This document shows positions 34,793 to 43,898 of a stretch of 64,000 bases of DNA, piece by piece; the stretch's first letter is position 1, and every line of letters begins with the position of its first letter. The stretch lies in the NCBI RefSeq assembly GCF_029960645.1, contig NZ_JASBQY010000015.1, forward strand, positions 40,602-104,601, read 5' to 3'. The position numbers and the translations under genes are program-made. This DNA is from Arthrobacter sp. AL12. Its GTDB lineage: Bacteria; Actinomycetota; Actinomycetes; Actinomycetales; Micrococcaceae. The notes below the pieces were generated by a model. The model was not told where the DNA came from. It made no database searches and worked only from the letters and a program-made list of their open reading frames with translations.

Positions 34793-34831
34793 CGAAAGCC
34801 CCGGCCGGTCCCAGACCGGCCGGGGCTTTCG
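34793..34831. terminator. 18-bp perfect hairpin after acnA
   Basis: Arms 34793-34810 and 34814-34831 pair perfectly around a 3-nt loop; the 3' arm ends in CTTTCG and is followed by T-rich repeats. A strong terminator for acnA. Confidence 0.85.
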
Positions 34832-34869
34832 TGTTCCGTCCGTGTTCCGTCTGTGTTCCGTCTGTGTTC
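34832..34869. repeat. 11-bp tandem repeat (tgttccgtctg) between acnA and dxs
   Basis: Three head-to-tail 11-bp units (34832-34842, 34843-34853, 34854-34864; the first differs at one base) and a partial fourth directly follow the acnA hairpin. They lie in the dxs upstream region and could vary in copy number. Confidence 0.85.
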
Positions 34870-34957
34870 AGGACGCGTTAGGGACGCGTCCCGGCACGAG
34901 GGCTACTCCGGAGGCGTTAGAGTTAAAAGGCATGTCTACCACCCGAAGGAGGGGCCG

Positions 34958-36931
34958 TTGGGAATCTTGGAGACCATCCGGAATCCGCAGGACCTGAGCA
35001 AGTTGTCCGGGGCGCAGCTGGATCAGCTGGCAGCCGAGGTCAGGGAGTTCCTGATCGGCAACGTCTCCCAGACGGGCGGGCACCTGGGCCCGAACCTCGG
35101 CGTCGTCGAACTCACCATCGCGGTCCACCGGATCTTCGATTCCCCCCGCGACAGCATCGTCTTCGACACCGGCCACCAGTCCTACGTGCACAAGCTCCTC
35201 ACCGGACGCCAGGACTTCAGCACCCTGCGCCAGCAGGGCGGCATGTCCGGCTACCCGGACCGCGGCGAATCCGAGCACGACATCGTCGAAAGCTCGCACG
35301 CCTCCTCCTCGCTCTCCTGGGCGGACGGGATCTCCCGTGCCCGGCAGCTGACCGGCGACGGCGACCGCTACGTCATCGCCGTCGTCGGTGACGGCGCCCT
35401 GACCGGCGGCATGGCCTGGGAGGCGCTGAACAACATTGCCGCGGACAAGAAGCGCCGCGTCGTAATCGTCGTGAACGACAACGGCCGCTCTTACGCCCCG
35501 ACCGTGGGCGGCTTCGCGGACTACCTCGCCTCGCTGCGCCCCACCATCGATTCCTTCCGCGCCGCCCCGGCCTACGAAGGCACCCTGGACTGGTGGCGGA
35601 AGAAGCTGCAGAACGGCGGACCAGCGGGCCAGTTCACCTACCGCAGCCTGCACGCCATGAAGAAGGGCGTCAAGGACTGGTGGGCCCCGCAGGGCATGTT
35701 CGAGGACCTCGGGATGAAGTACATCGGGCCCGTGGACGGCCACAACCTCCAGGCCATGGAGCACGCCCTGGCCACCGCCCGGAACTACGCCGGCCCCGTG
35801 ATCGTGCATGCCATGACCGAGAAGGGCCACGGCTACGCGCCCGCCCGCGCCCATGAAGCGGACCAGTTCCACGCCGTCGGGATCATCGACCCGGAGACGG
35901 GAGAGCCGACCGAGGCCGGCGGCGCCAAGTCCTGGACCGCAGTGTTCGCCGACGAGATCGCCGACATCGCGGACGATCGCAAGGAAATCGTCGGCATCAC
36001 CGGCGCCATGCTGATCCCCGTCGGGCTGCACAAGTTCGCCGCCCGGCACCCGGAGCGGGTGTTCGACGTCGGGATCGCCGAACAGCATGCCCTCACCTCC
36101 GCCGCCGGCATGGCCTTCGGCGGGCTGCACCCCGTCGTTGCGGTCTACGCGACGTTCCTGAACCGCGCCTTCGACCAGCTCCTGATGGACGTCGCCCTGC
36201 ACAAGGCCGGCGTCACTATCGTCCTGGACCGTGCCGGTGTCACCGGGCCCGACGGCGCCAGCCACCACGGCATGTGGGACATGGCAATGGTCCAGATCGT
36301 TCCCGGCCTGCACCTCGCGGCGCCGCGCGATGCCAGCCGGCTGCGCGAGGAACTCCGCGAAGCCGTCGCCATCGAGGACGCCCCCAGCGTGATCCGCTAC
36401 TCCAAAGGCACCGTGGGGGCCGAGGTGGAGGCCATCGAGCGGCTCGGCGACGGCGTGGACGTGCTGGCCCGCCGGCCGGCCGGCTCCAGCGACAACGACG
36501 TGCTGATCGTCAGCGTCGGCGCGATGTCCGAACTCGCCCTCGACGTCTCCAACCGGCTCGGCGCGCAGGGCATCAGCTCCACGGTCGTGGATCCGCGCTG
36601 GCTGCTGCCGGTCCGGAAATCGATCATCGCCCTCGCCTCCCACCACCGCCTCGTCATCTGCATCGAGGACGGGGTCCGTGCCGGCGGCGTCGGGTCCCGG
36701 ATCCGCCAGGAAATGCGGGCTGCCGGGGTGGACACCGCGCTCAACGAGGTGGGCCTCCCGGTGGAGTTCCTCGCCCACGGAACCCGCAGCCAGGTGCTCG
36801 AACGCGTCGGTCTGACCGCCCAGCAGATCACCCACGACGTCGTGGCGCAGGTCCTGGGGACCAAGGTCCCCTTCGCGCGGCCCCTTCCGGGCCAGGAACA
36901 CCCCAGTACCGGCAACCTGCCGATCCTGTGA
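34958..36931 (+). CDS. dxs: 1-deoxy-D-xylulose-5-phosphate synthase
   Basis: 657 aa from TTG 34958, which has GAAGGAGG 5-6 nt upstream and gives the usual [16 protein letters not shown] beginning; an in-frame ATG 35 codons earlier lies within repeats and is rejected. Thiamine-diphosphate motifs are GHQSYVHK and [16 protein letters not shown]; the pyrimidine domain ([17 protein letters not shown]) and the C-terminal transketolase domain follow. It condenses pyruvate and glyceraldehyde 3-phosphate, the first step of the MEP isoprenoid pathway. The stop overlaps the GTG of the DUF402 gene, so the downstream genes are coupled. Confidence 0.97.
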   Translation: MGILETIRNPQDLSKLSGAQLDQLAAEVREFLIGNVSQTGGHLGPNLGVVELTIAVHRIFDSPRDSIVFDTGHQSYVHKLLTGRQDFSTLRQQGGMSGYPDRGESEHDIVESSHASSSLSWADGISRARQLTGDGDRYVIAVVGDGALTGGMAWEALNNIAADKKRRVVIVVNDNGRSYAPTVGGFADYLASLRPTIDSFRAAPAYEGTLDWWRKKLQNGGPAGQFTYRSLHAMKKGVKDWWAPQGMFEDLGMKYIGPVDGHNLQAMEHALATARNYAGPVIVHAMTEKGHGYAPARAHEADQFHAVGIIDPETGEPTEAGGAKSWTAVFADEIADIADDRKEIVGITGAMLIPVGLHKFAARHPERVFDVGIAEQHALTSAAGMAFGGLHPVVAVYATFLNRAFDQLLMDVALHKAGVTIVLDRAGVTGPDGASHHGMWDMAMVQIVPGLHLAAPRDASRLREELREAVAIEDAPSVIRYSKGTVGAEVEAIERLGDGVDVLARRPAGSSDNDVLIVSVGAMSELALDVSNRLGAQGISSTVVDPRWLLPVRKSIIALASHHRLVICIEDGVRAGGVGSRIRQEMRAAGVDTALNEVGLPVEFLAHGTRSQVLERVGLTAQQITHDVVAQVLGTKVPFARPLPGQEHPSTGNLPIL

Positions 36932-37473
36932 GGATTCCCGACGGACTGGCGCCGGGCGACCTGGTGGTGTCCCGGAACCGGAAATGGAACGGCAAGGCCC
37001 ACTGGGTGGTGCCCGGCACCTACCTCGGCGAGGATGAGCACGGCTGGTGGATTTTTCAGGGCACCAACGAGTTCTGCTCCCGCCCGGGCGCAGCGTTCTA
37101 CGCCGAATCCGACGCCGTGCTGCTCGTCCCGCGCACCGGGGAGTACGTCGCCACGTTCTACGACCAGGCCCATCCCGCCGGCGTCCAGGTCTATGTTGAC
37201 CTGGCGACCGGCCACGGCTGGAACACGATCCGGCCCGGAGTCACCGAGTTCCACCTGATCGACATGGACCTTGACGTGGTCCGCACCGCGGACCGCGGGG
37301 TGTACGTGGACGATGAGGACGAGTTTTCCGAACACCGGATCGAGATGGAGTACCCCGCAGACGTGGTGGACCGGATCAGCGCCGCGTCGGACCAGCTTTA
37401 CCAGGCCGTCAAGGCACAACAGCCACCATTCGACGGCGCAGACCGCGAATGGTTCAGGAAAGGACGGGCATGA
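36928..37473 (+). CDS. DUF402 domain-containing protein
   Basis: 181 aa from GTG 36928, overlapping the dxs stop (GTGA). The DUF402 barrel is clear: [44 protein letters not shown] and [30 protein letters not shown], with the acidic metal-binding residues of the family. DUF402 proteins include nucleoside di/triphosphate phosphatases and RNA-linked factors (FomD, Ntdp); the substrate here is unknown. Coupling to dxs is a conserved-looking arrangement. The next gene overlaps its stop (ATGA). Confidence 0.87.
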   Translation: MRIPDGLAPGDLVVSRNRKWNGKAHWVVPGTYLGEDEHGWWIFQGTNEFCSRPGAAFYAESDAVLLVPRTGEYVATFYDQAHPAGVQVYVDLATGHGWNTIRPGVTEFHLIDMDLDVVRTADRGVYVDDEDEFSEHRIEMEYPADVVDRISAASDQLYQAVKAQQPPFDGADREWFRKGRA

Positions 37474-38027
37474 GCGGAATTATCCGGGTTTACAAGCGCA
37501 ACGACGAGGGGGTCCTCGAATTCCGGGAGGGCTGGTTCGACGAGGACTACAGCCAGTTCGTGATGAACCACGGCGTCGTCGGGCACCAGAGCAAAACCGA
37601 TGAGACCGACGTCGCCGACGCCGCGGCCGCGGAGGGCCTGATGGATGCCTTCGCGGTTCAGTGCGCCGAGGACGGCTTCGCCGAAATCCCCGAGCAGGAG
37701 CAGTTCTGGGTCGTGGCCCAGTACGCCCTGAAGACCAAGGACGGCACGGACCGTGACCGCTACCTCGAGGAAAAGGCCAAGGACGCCCTGATCAGCCACC
37801 TGGCCTGGCGCGGACTCGGCATTGTGGACCGCTCGGAGTTCTCCGATGCCAAGCTCAACATCTTCATCCTCACCCCGGACATCAACAAGGCGGTCAGCGC
37901 GATCAAGGTCTGCATCCGCGGCGAGGATCTGGACTTCACCAAACTGAGCATCGGCGCCGCAGCCTTCGGCGAGACCTCCTTCAAGCTCAAGCACTCTCCG
38001 AAGCCGGCCAACAGCTTCACCCTGTAG
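37470..38027 (+). CDS. Conserved hypothetical protein, third gene of the dxs operon
   Basis: 185 aa from the ATG at 37470, overlapping the previous stop. I do not recognise the family. The protein is soluble and acidic, starts GIIRVYKRNDEGVLEFREGWFDEDYSQFVMNHGVVGHQ, and has an alternating strand/helix pattern with two charged regions (QEQFWVVAQYALKTKDGTDRD; LNIFILTPDINKAVSAIKVC). No signal peptide, membrane segment or catalytic motif is visible. Translational coupling to DUF402 suggests a shared task. Confidence 0.75.
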   Translation: MSGIIRVYKRNDEGVLEFREGWFDEDYSQFVMNHGVVGHQSKTDETDVADAAAAEGLMDAFAVQCAEDGFAEIPEQEQFWVVAQYALKTKDGTDRDRYLEEKAKDALISHLAWRGLGIVDRSEFSDAKLNIFILTPDINKAVSAIKVCIRGEDLDFTKLSIGAAAFGETSFKLKHSPKPANSFTL

Positions 38028-38129
38028 CGCCCGGTACCTCCAGGGCCTGTAGCAACCCTGTAGCACCACGGCAGATCCACCGGCACGATCCACATCAGTT
38101 TTGGGGGCATCGACTGGAAGGTATGCATC

Positions 38130-38348
38130 ATGGCACAGAAATCCGTTGAACCCGGCCGTACACCGCTGCCGCGGGGGATCGCGGCTCCCGCCCGCCGGGC
38201 CCTCGCCCACGCCGGCGTAGAGACCCTTGAACAGGTGGTGGCCCTGGGCGGGCGGGCCCTCGCCGGGATGCACGGCATGTGTCCGCGGACGCTCGCCCAG
38301 CTTGAGGATGCCCTGGACGAGCGCGGGCTGGAACTGCCCGCAGGGTAG
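38130..38348 (+). CDS. Small helix-hairpin-helix-like protein
   Basis: 72 aa. GIAAPARRALAHAGVETLEQVVALGG with the MCPRTLAQLEDALDERGLEL tail resembles the helix-hairpin-helix fold found in the RNA polymerase alpha C-terminal domain and other DNA-binding modules. GGAAGG lies at workable spacing before the ATG. It is probably DNA-binding; the target is unknown. A 28-bp tandem repeat begins 25 nt after the stop. Confidence 0.7.
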   Translation: MAQKSVEPGRTPLPRGIAAPARRALAHAGVETLEQVVALGGRALAGMHGMCPRTLAQLEDALDERGLELPAG

Positions 38349-38372
38349 CGTCGGAACTGCCTGCCGGGCTGT

Positions 38373-38454
38373 GCCGGTCCTGCAGTGCTGTACCTGCAGC
38401 GCCGGTCCTGCAGTGCTGTACCTGCAGCGTCGGTCCCGCAGTGCTGTACCTGCC
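38373..38454. repeat. 28-bp minisatellite, about three copies
   Basis: Units 38373-38400 and 38401-38428 are identical; 38429-38454 is a diverged third. Each contains the inverted pair CTGCAG-N8-CTGCAG. It lies between the small HhH gene and the aldo/keto reductase promoter. No coding role is seen. Confidence 0.85.
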
Positions 38455-38489
38455 GGAGGCCGCTGCCGGGGCGTTATAGGCTGAACCCC

Positions 38490-39467
38490 ATGACTGAATA
38501 CCGCCGCGTAGGTAATTCCGGACTGACCGTCTCCGTCGTAGGGCTTGGCTGCAACAATCTGGGCCGGTCCAATACGGCGACCGAGTCGCAGCAGGGGACC
38601 GACGCCGTCGTGCATGCGGCCCTGGACGCCGGGATTACCTTCTTCGACGTCGCCGACAGCTACGGCCGGGAGCCGGGCCTCAGCGAGACGATGCTGGGCA
38701 AGGCCTTGAAGGGCCGCCGCGGCGACGCCGTCGTCGCCACGAAGTTCGGCCTGGACATGCGCGGGACCAACGGGAACGACTTTGGTGCCCGAGGCTCCCG
38801 CCGCTACATCATCACCGCAGTGGAAGCCTCGCTGCGCCGGCTCGGGACAGACTGGATCGACCTCTACCAGTTCCACGCCCCCGACCCGCTGACCCCGATC
38901 GAGGAGACCCTCGCCGCCCTCGACGAGCTCGTCACCAGCGGCAAAGTCCGCTATATCGGCCACTCCAACCGCGCCGGCTGGCAAATCGCCGAGGCCGAGT
39001 TCGTCGCCCGCGCCCGCGGGGGAGCGCGCTTCATCTCCAGCCAGAACCACTACAACCTGCTGGACCGCCGCGCCGAGCTCGAGGTCACGCCCGCCGCCGA
39101 GGCCTACGGCCTGGGCGTCCTGCCGTACTTCCCCCTGGCCAACGGCCTGCTGACCGGCAAGTACGCCAAGGACACCGCGCCGGAGGGCTCACGCCTTAGC
39201 CACACCCGCACCAACCTGGTGCACGACGCCGACTGGGACCAGCTGGCTGCGTTCAGCGCCTTTGCCGCCGAGCGCGGCCTGACGGAGATCCAGGTGGCGT
39301 TCTCCTGGCTCGCGGCCCAGCCCTCCGTCAGCAGCGTCATCGCCGGCGCCACCCGGCCCGAACAGGTCCGGCAGAACGCCGGCGCCGTGGCCTGGGTTCC
39401 CAGCGCCGCGGAACGTGCCGAACTGGGCGACATCTTCCCGCGGACGCCGAAGGTCGCGCTGTTCTAG
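38490..39467 (+). CDS. Aldo/keto reductase
   Basis: 325 aa (beta/alpha)8 NADPH-dependent reductase of the AKR type. Features include TVSVVGLGCNNLGRSN, the catalytic Asp and Tyr in FFDVADSYGREPGLSE, Lys in VVATKFGLDM, His in YQFHAPDP, the NADP-binding GATRPEQVRQNAGAV and SSQNHYNLLDRR. It reduces aldehydes or ketones; the substrate is unknown. TAGGCT is 7 nt before the ATG and no ribosome site is present, so the message is probably leaderless. Its stop is immediately followed by the nucleoside hydrolase start. Confidence 0.92.
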   Translation: MTEYRRVGNSGLTVSVVGLGCNNLGRSNTATESQQGTDAVVHAALDAGITFFDVADSYGREPGLSETMLGKALKGRRGDAVVATKFGLDMRGTNGNDFGARGSRRYIITAVEASLRRLGTDWIDLYQFHAPDPLTPIEETLAALDELVTSGKVRYIGHSNRAGWQIAEAEFVARARGGARFISSQNHYNLLDRRAELEVTPAAEAYGLGVLPYFPLANGLLTGKYAKDTAPEGSRLSHTRTNLVHDADWDQLAAFSAFAAERGLTEIQVAFSWLAAQPSVSSVIAGATRPEQVRQNAGAVAWVPSAAERAELGDIFPRTPKVALF

Positions 39468-40583
39468 ATGGAGCGGTCCCCCATGGCTCCCATCCCGGGG
39501 GCCGACGCCGGGTCCCGTTCCGTGGTTCCCGCACCGGCGCACACCATCCTGATGGACGTTGACACCGGAATCGATGACGCCCTGGCCCTCGTCTACCTGC
39601 TGTCCCGGCCGGAGGTCCGCCTGCAGGCCATCACCTGCACGGCGGGGAACGTTGGTGCCCGCCAGGTCGCGCTCAACACCCTGGCCCTTCTGGAACTCTG
39701 CGGACGGCCGGGCATCGAGGTGGCCACCGGCGCCGAGGTGCCGCTGGAAATCCCGCTGGTCACCACCGAGGAGACCCACGGGCCGCAGGGAATCGGCCAC
39801 GCCGAGCTGCCGGCGCCCGCCCAGCAGATCTCGCCGCGCCACGCCGTCGACGTCTGGGTGGAGGAAGTCCGGGCGCACCCGGGGGAGATCACCGGGCTGA
39901 TCACCGGGCCGCTGACCAACTTCGCCCTGGCCCTGCGCCGCGAACCGGAGCTGCCGATGCTGCTCAAGGGCCTCGTGATCATGGGCGGGAGCTTCTACTA
40001 CCAGGGCAACACGACGCCGACGGCGGAATGGAACGTCTCGGTGGATCCGCACGCGGCCCGGGAAGTTTTCGCCGCCTACCGCGGCCTGCCGGAGGACAAG
40101 CTGCCGGTGGTGTGCGCGCTGGAGACCACGGAACGGATCGAGATGCTCCCGGACCACCTCCGGCGCCTCGGCGAGGCCTCCGGGGCCGGACCCGAACTGG
40201 TCCTCCCGGAGCAGCCCGAAGGGCTCCGCAGCACCTCCGCCAGCCCGCTTGTGGCCTGCCTGTCGGATGCGATCCGGTTCTACATGGAGTTCCACCGGCT
40301 CTACGGCCAGGGCTACGTGGCGCACATGCATGACGCGTTCGCGGCCTGCGCCGCCGTCGCACGGACCCCGTTCACCACCCGTCTGGCCACCGTGGACGTC
40401 GAAACCTGCTCGCCGCTGCTGATCGGCACCACGGTGGCGGACTTCCGCGGGCTGTGGGCCCTGCTGCCCAACGCCCGGATCGTCGCCTCCAACAACCCGG
40501 AGCACTGCTTCGAGGAGCTGATTTCCTCCGTGGGCGCGCTGGCCCGGTGGAGCATGTCCTCCGGGCCGCCCGCCACTGGCTAG
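39468..40583 (+). CDS. Nucleoside hydrolase (IUNH family)
   Basis: 371 aa. The Ca-binding motif DVDTGIDDALALVYLL is at residues 30-45; later motifs include GLITGPLTNFALAL, LVIMGGSF, and AEWNVSVDPHAAREVF with the ligand Asn and Asp. It cleaves the N-glycosidic bond of nucleosides, releasing base and ribose. The listed ATG directly abuts the upstream stop; ATG 39483 with GGAG 9 nt upstream may be the real start. It lies 62 bp before an ECF transporter operon, suggesting that imported nucleosides are its substrate. Confidence 0.92.
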   Translation: MERSPMAPIPGADAGSRSVVPAPAHTILMDVDTGIDDALALVYLLSRPEVRLQAITCTAGNVGARQVALNTLALLELCGRPGIEVATGAEVPLEIPLVTTEETHGPQGIGHAELPAPAQQISPRHAVDVWVEEVRAHPGEITGLITGPLTNFALALRREPELPMLLKGLVIMGGSFYYQGNTTPTAEWNVSVDPHAAREVFAAYRGLPEDKLPVVCALETTERIEMLPDHLRRLGEASGAGPELVLPEQPEGLRSTSASPLVACLSDAIRFYMEFHRLYGQGYVAHMHDAFAACAAVARTPFTTRLATVDVETCSPLLIGTTVADFRGLWALLPNARIVASNNPEHCFEELISSVGALARWSMSSGPPATG

Positions 40584-40645
40584 GATGGGAGCTGCGCCGA
40601 GGTGACATAGGCGGATGTTGCAGCCCCCACCGAAGGACCATCCCC

Positions 40646-41506
40646 ATGTCACAGCAGTCCCTGATCCTCCCTGCCACCGGAACCGGAACCGGTCCCGGTG
40701 CCGACTGCGCCGCCGGCACAGCCAAAGGACGGCGCAACCGCCGCCTGCTGGAGCTCGCCGGCGCCGCCGCGATCGCGGGCACCTACGTCTTCCTTGTCCT
40801 CACCCAGCCTGCGGACATCGCCAACGGACCGGCCAGCTTCTCCGCGCTCGTGGCCCTCGGCGGGTTCCTGCTCGGCGCGGTCCTGCTGATCGCGGCGGCA
40901 CTTCCGGTCCTGCCCACGTCCACGCTGGTGCTGATGCCGGTGGCGCTCGTCCTGAACGTGGTCCTGGGCCAGCTCATGGGCAGCACCGGGCTGCCGTTCT
41001 ACTTCGACGCCATCGGCACCGTCCTGATCGCCGTCCTCGCCGGGCCGGCGGCGGGAGCCGCCACGGGTGCCCTCAGCAGCATCGTCTGGTCCTTCTTCAA
41101 CCCGACCGTGCTTCCTTTCGCGGCCGGGGCGGCGCTGATCGGCTTCCTCGCCGGGCTGGCCGCCCGCGGCGGGCTGTTCCGCCGCTTCTACCTGGCACCG
41201 GTGGCCGGCTTCGTCACCGGCATCCTCGCCGGCGCCGTCTCCGCCCCGATCGCAGCCTTCGTCTTTGGCGGCACCGCGGGCCTCGGCACCGGAGCGGTCG
41301 TCAGCGCCTTCCGCGCCATGGGCGACACCCTGCTCGCGGCCATCACCAAGCAGGCGCTGATTTCGGACCCCATGGACAAGGCCATCGTCTTCGCGATCGC
41401 CGCGCTGCTGGTCTACGCCCTGCCGCGCCGCACCACGTTCCAGTTCCCCTTCGTGCGGCGCCACCGGGTGCTCGCCGGCAAGGTGCCGGCAACGCCCGAA
41501 GCCTGA
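40646..41506 (+). CDS. ECF transporter substrate-specificity (S) component
   Basis: 286 aa from the ATG at 40646, with GAAGGA upstream; an N-terminal hydrophilic tail of about 40 residues precedes about six to seven helices. The conserved region GLPFYFDAIGTVLIAVLAGPAAGAATGALSSIVW is typical of a class of S components (segment FYFDAIGTVLIAVLAGP). It binds the substrate and topples in the membrane when coupled to EcfT. The neighbouring nucleoside hydrolase suggests a nucleoside or base as ligand; this is inference, and vitamins remain possible. It is first of the S-T-A operon. Confidence 0.85.
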   Translation: MSQQSLILPATGTGTGPGADCAAGTAKGRRNRRLLELAGAAAIAGTYVFLVLTQPADIANGPASFSALVALGGFLLGAVLLIAAALPVLPTSTLVLMPVALVLNVVLGQLMGSTGLPFYFDAIGTVLIAVLAGPAAGAATGALSSIVWSFFNPTVLPFAAGAALIGFLAGLAARGGLFRRFYLAPVAGFVTGILAGAVSAPIAAFVFGGTAGLGTGAVVSAFRAMGDTLLAAITKQALISDPMDKAIVFAIAALLVYALPRRTTFQFPFVRRHRVLAGKVPATPEA

Positions 41507-41518
41507 GGCCAACACGCC

Positions 41519-42283
41519 ATGAGAATGCCCTACACCCTCCATCCGCTGACGTCGCTGACGGCAGCCGGCTGCACGGCCGTGCTCACGACGGCGGCGGGCG
41601 CCTGGCCGCTGTCGCTCGCGGTGGCCCTCGCGGCCGTCCTGTTGGCCGTGCGCGCCGGCGCCGGGCAGCAAGTGCTGGTGGCGGCTTCGGCGGTGCTGCT
41701 TCCCCTGGGCTTGTCCCTGCTGATGCTGCACGGGCTGTTCTTCCCGGAGGGCCGCACCGTCCTGGCGGCCTGGGGGCCTGCCCGGGTCACGGCGGAAGGC
41801 CTGGCCTTCGCCTGGGAGTCAGCCACCCGCACGGGCGCCTGCGTGCTGGTGCTGCTGCTCTTCGCCTTCACCGTCAGCACCCCCGATCTCGTCGCGGCGC
41901 TGGCCGGGCGGGGACTGCCGCCGCAGTTCGGCTTCGTCCTGGCCTCCGCCCTCACCCTGCTGCCGGCCATGGCCGGCCGGCTGGAGCGCATCAGGGCAGC
42001 ACAGGAGGCACGCGGCCTGGTGCTCCGCGGCGGCGTGCTGTCCAGGCTCGCAGCAGTCCGGCTGCAGATGGTCCCGCTGGTGCTGGGCCTGATCGAGGAT
42101 TCCGGCAGCCGTGCCGAGGCCCTCGATGCCCGCGGCTTTGGCGCCCCGGGCCCCAGGACCAGCTACCGCCAGGTCGCCGACCCGCCCGCCCAGCGCCGGC
42201 TCCGCACGACGCTGCTGCTGATCACCGCCGCAGCCGTGGCACTCCGGCTCGTGGCCTCCTGGCCGGCCGCGGGGCCCGCATGA
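41519..42283 (+). CDS. ecfT: ECF transporter transmembrane coupling (T) component
   Basis: 254 aa with about five helices. Two short coupling motifs, both Ala-Arg-Gly, are seen at residues 164-166 (AQEARG) and 204-206 (ALDARGFG). These dock into the grooves of the two ATPase domains. It starts 12 nt after the S-component gene and its stop overlaps the ATPase start (ATGA), so the transporter subunits are made from one message. Length is normal for the family. Confidence 0.9.
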   Translation: MRMPYTLHPLTSLTAAGCTAVLTTAAGAWPLSLAVALAAVLLAVRAGAGQQVLVAASAVLLPLGLSLLMLHGLFFPEGRTVLAAWGPARVTAEGLAFAWESATRTGACVLVLLLFAFTVSTPDLVAALAGRGLPPQFGFVLASALTLLPAMAGRLERIRAAQEARGLVLRGGVLSRLAAVRLQMVPLVLGLIEDSGSRAEALDARGFGAPGPRTSYRQVADPPAQRRLRTTLLLITAAAVALRLVASWPAAGPA

Positions 42284-43806
42284 CAGCCACGGACCCCACC
42301 ACCGCCGCCGCCGCCACCGCGTCAACCGCCGTGCTGGCCGCCCGGATCGGCAGCTTCAGCTTCCACGGCGAGAGAACCCCCGCGCTGCGTGACATCGATC
42401 TCAGCGTCCGCCCGGGCGTCCTGACAGCAGTCCTCGGCGGTTCCGGGAGCGGCAAGACCACCCTGGGCAAGCTGCTGGCCGGCTGGCACCGGCCCGGTCA
42501 GTCCGGAACATTCACCGGTTCGCTCACGCTGGCCGGGCAGCCGCTGGAGTTCCGGGGCCTCGAGGACGATCCCCGGATCAATCCGTCCGCCTGGTCCACC
42601 CGGGTGGGCTACGTCCCCCAGGATGCGGCCGCCATGCTCTCCACGGTCCGCTCCACCGTGGCCGAGGAACTCGCCTTCGGCCTGGAAAACCGCGGCACGC
42701 CCCGGCGGGACATGCTCCGCGCCGTGGCGCGCGCCGCAGAGCAGACCGGCCTCACAGCGCTCCTGGACCGGGATCCCGCCACCCTGTCCGGCGGGGAACT
42801 GCGCCGGCTGGCCATGGCCTGCGCTGTCGTCCAGGACCCCTGGGTACTGGTCCTGGACGAACCGCTCGCCTCCCTGGACGCGGCGGGCATCATCCAGGTC
42901 CGGGACCTCATCAACCGTCTCACCGGCGCCGGGACCGGCGTCGTGCTGCTGAGCCAGTCCGCAGACGGGCTCGCCCGCTCCGCCGGGCACTGGATCATCC
43001 TCGACGGCGGCACCGCCACCGCGAGCGGCATCCCCCGGGAACTCATCCGGTCCGCGGAACTGGCCCGGACCGGGACCCTGCTGCCCGCGGTCACCCACGC
43101 CGTGCCCGCCGTCCGGGGCCGCGCCCCGGAACCGGAAGCCGCTCCGGTGCTGGAACTGTTCGGCCTTGGTTTCGGCTACCCCGGGACCGGCGACGCCGAC
43201 GGGGAGCCGCTGCTGCGGGACCTGGAACTCACGGTGCGGCCGGGGGAGATCGTGGCGATCACCGGCCCGAACGGGGCCGGCAAATCCACGCTGCTGCGCC
43301 ACCTGAACGGACTGCTGCGTCCGCACACCGGGGAGGTGCGCATCCAGGGCCGCAGCATCGCCGGGATCCCGACCGGCCGCATTGCAGCCTCGGTCGGGCT
43401 GCTCTTCCAGCACCCCCGCGACCAGCTGTTCGAACGCACGGTGCTGCGGGAGGCCAGCTTCGGCCTCCGGCGGCTGCACGGCAGGGACGCCGCCGCCAGG
43501 GCGGACGAGGCGCTCGAGGCCGTCGGGCTGGCCGGGGCCGCCCGGACGCACCCGGCCGAGTTGCCGGCCTCCCAGCAGCGGCTGCTAGCGCTGGCCACGG
43601 TCCTGGCCCGCGGCCCGGCCGTCCTCGCCCTGGACGAGCCCACGGTCGGCCTGGACCGGCATGGCCTGGACCGGCTGGACCGGGCCGTGGCCGCCGCGGC
43701 GGCGCGGGGCGCCGCCGTCGTGCTGGTCACCCACGATGCCGCCTACGCCCGGGCCACGGCGCACCGCGTCCTGGCGCTCGACGGCGGAAGCCTGCGGGAA
43801 GGCTGA
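42280..43806 (+). CDS. Fused ECF transporter ATPase (EcfA-EcfA')
   Basis: 508 aa with two ATPase domains in one chain. Domain 1 has Walker A GGSGSGKTT, signature LSGGELRR and Walker B LVLDEPLASLD. Domain 2 (from about residue 290) has Walker A GPNGAGKST and Walker B LALDEPTVGLD, but its signature reads LPASQQRL in place of LSGGQ. Only one signature is therefore canonical, implying asymmetric ATP sites. It powers import through EcfT and the S component. The dedicated S-T-AA operon marks a group I ECF transporter. Confidence 0.92.
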   Translation: MTATDPTTAAAATASTAVLAARIGSFSFHGERTPALRDIDLSVRPGVLTAVLGGSGSGKTTLGKLLAGWHRPGQSGTFTGSLTLAGQPLEFRGLEDDPRINPSAWSTRVGYVPQDAAAMLSTVRSTVAEELAFGLENRGTPRRDMLRAVARAAEQTGLTALLDRDPATLSGGELRRLAMACAVVQDPWVLVLDEPLASLDAAGIIQVRDLINRLTGAGTGVVLLSQSADGLARSAGHWIILDGGTATASGIPRELIRSAELARTGTLLPAVTHAVPAVRGRAPEPEAAPVLELFGLGFGYPGTGDADGEPLLRDLELTVRPGEIVAITGPNGAGKSTLLRHLNGLLRPHTGEVRIQGRSIAGIPTGRIAASVGLLFQHPRDQLFERTVLREASFGLRRLHGRDAAARADEALEAVGLAGAARTHPAELPASQQRLLALATVLARGPAVLALDEPTVGLDRHGLDRLDRAVAAAAARGAAVVLVTHDAAYARATAHRVLALDGGSLREG

Positions 43807-43898
43807 CGCGCAGTCTGACGAAAAGCCTGACCCGCAGCTTGAATTCCAGGGGGCCTGCGACCCTACCCGGCCAACGCCGGGTAACCGAGCATGGGGCT

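Noticed and set aside
34853..34957. Upstream ATG as the start of dxs
   Set aside because: It lies in the 11-bp repeats, has no ribosome site and adds non-conserved residues; TTG 34958 has a strong GAAGGAGG.
38373..38454. CRISPR array
   Set aside because: Repeats are directly adjacent without spacers and no cas gene is present.
40584..40645. Riboswitch upstream of the ECF S component
   Set aside because: Only 62 nt lie between the nucleosidase stop and the start, with no recognisable aptamer.
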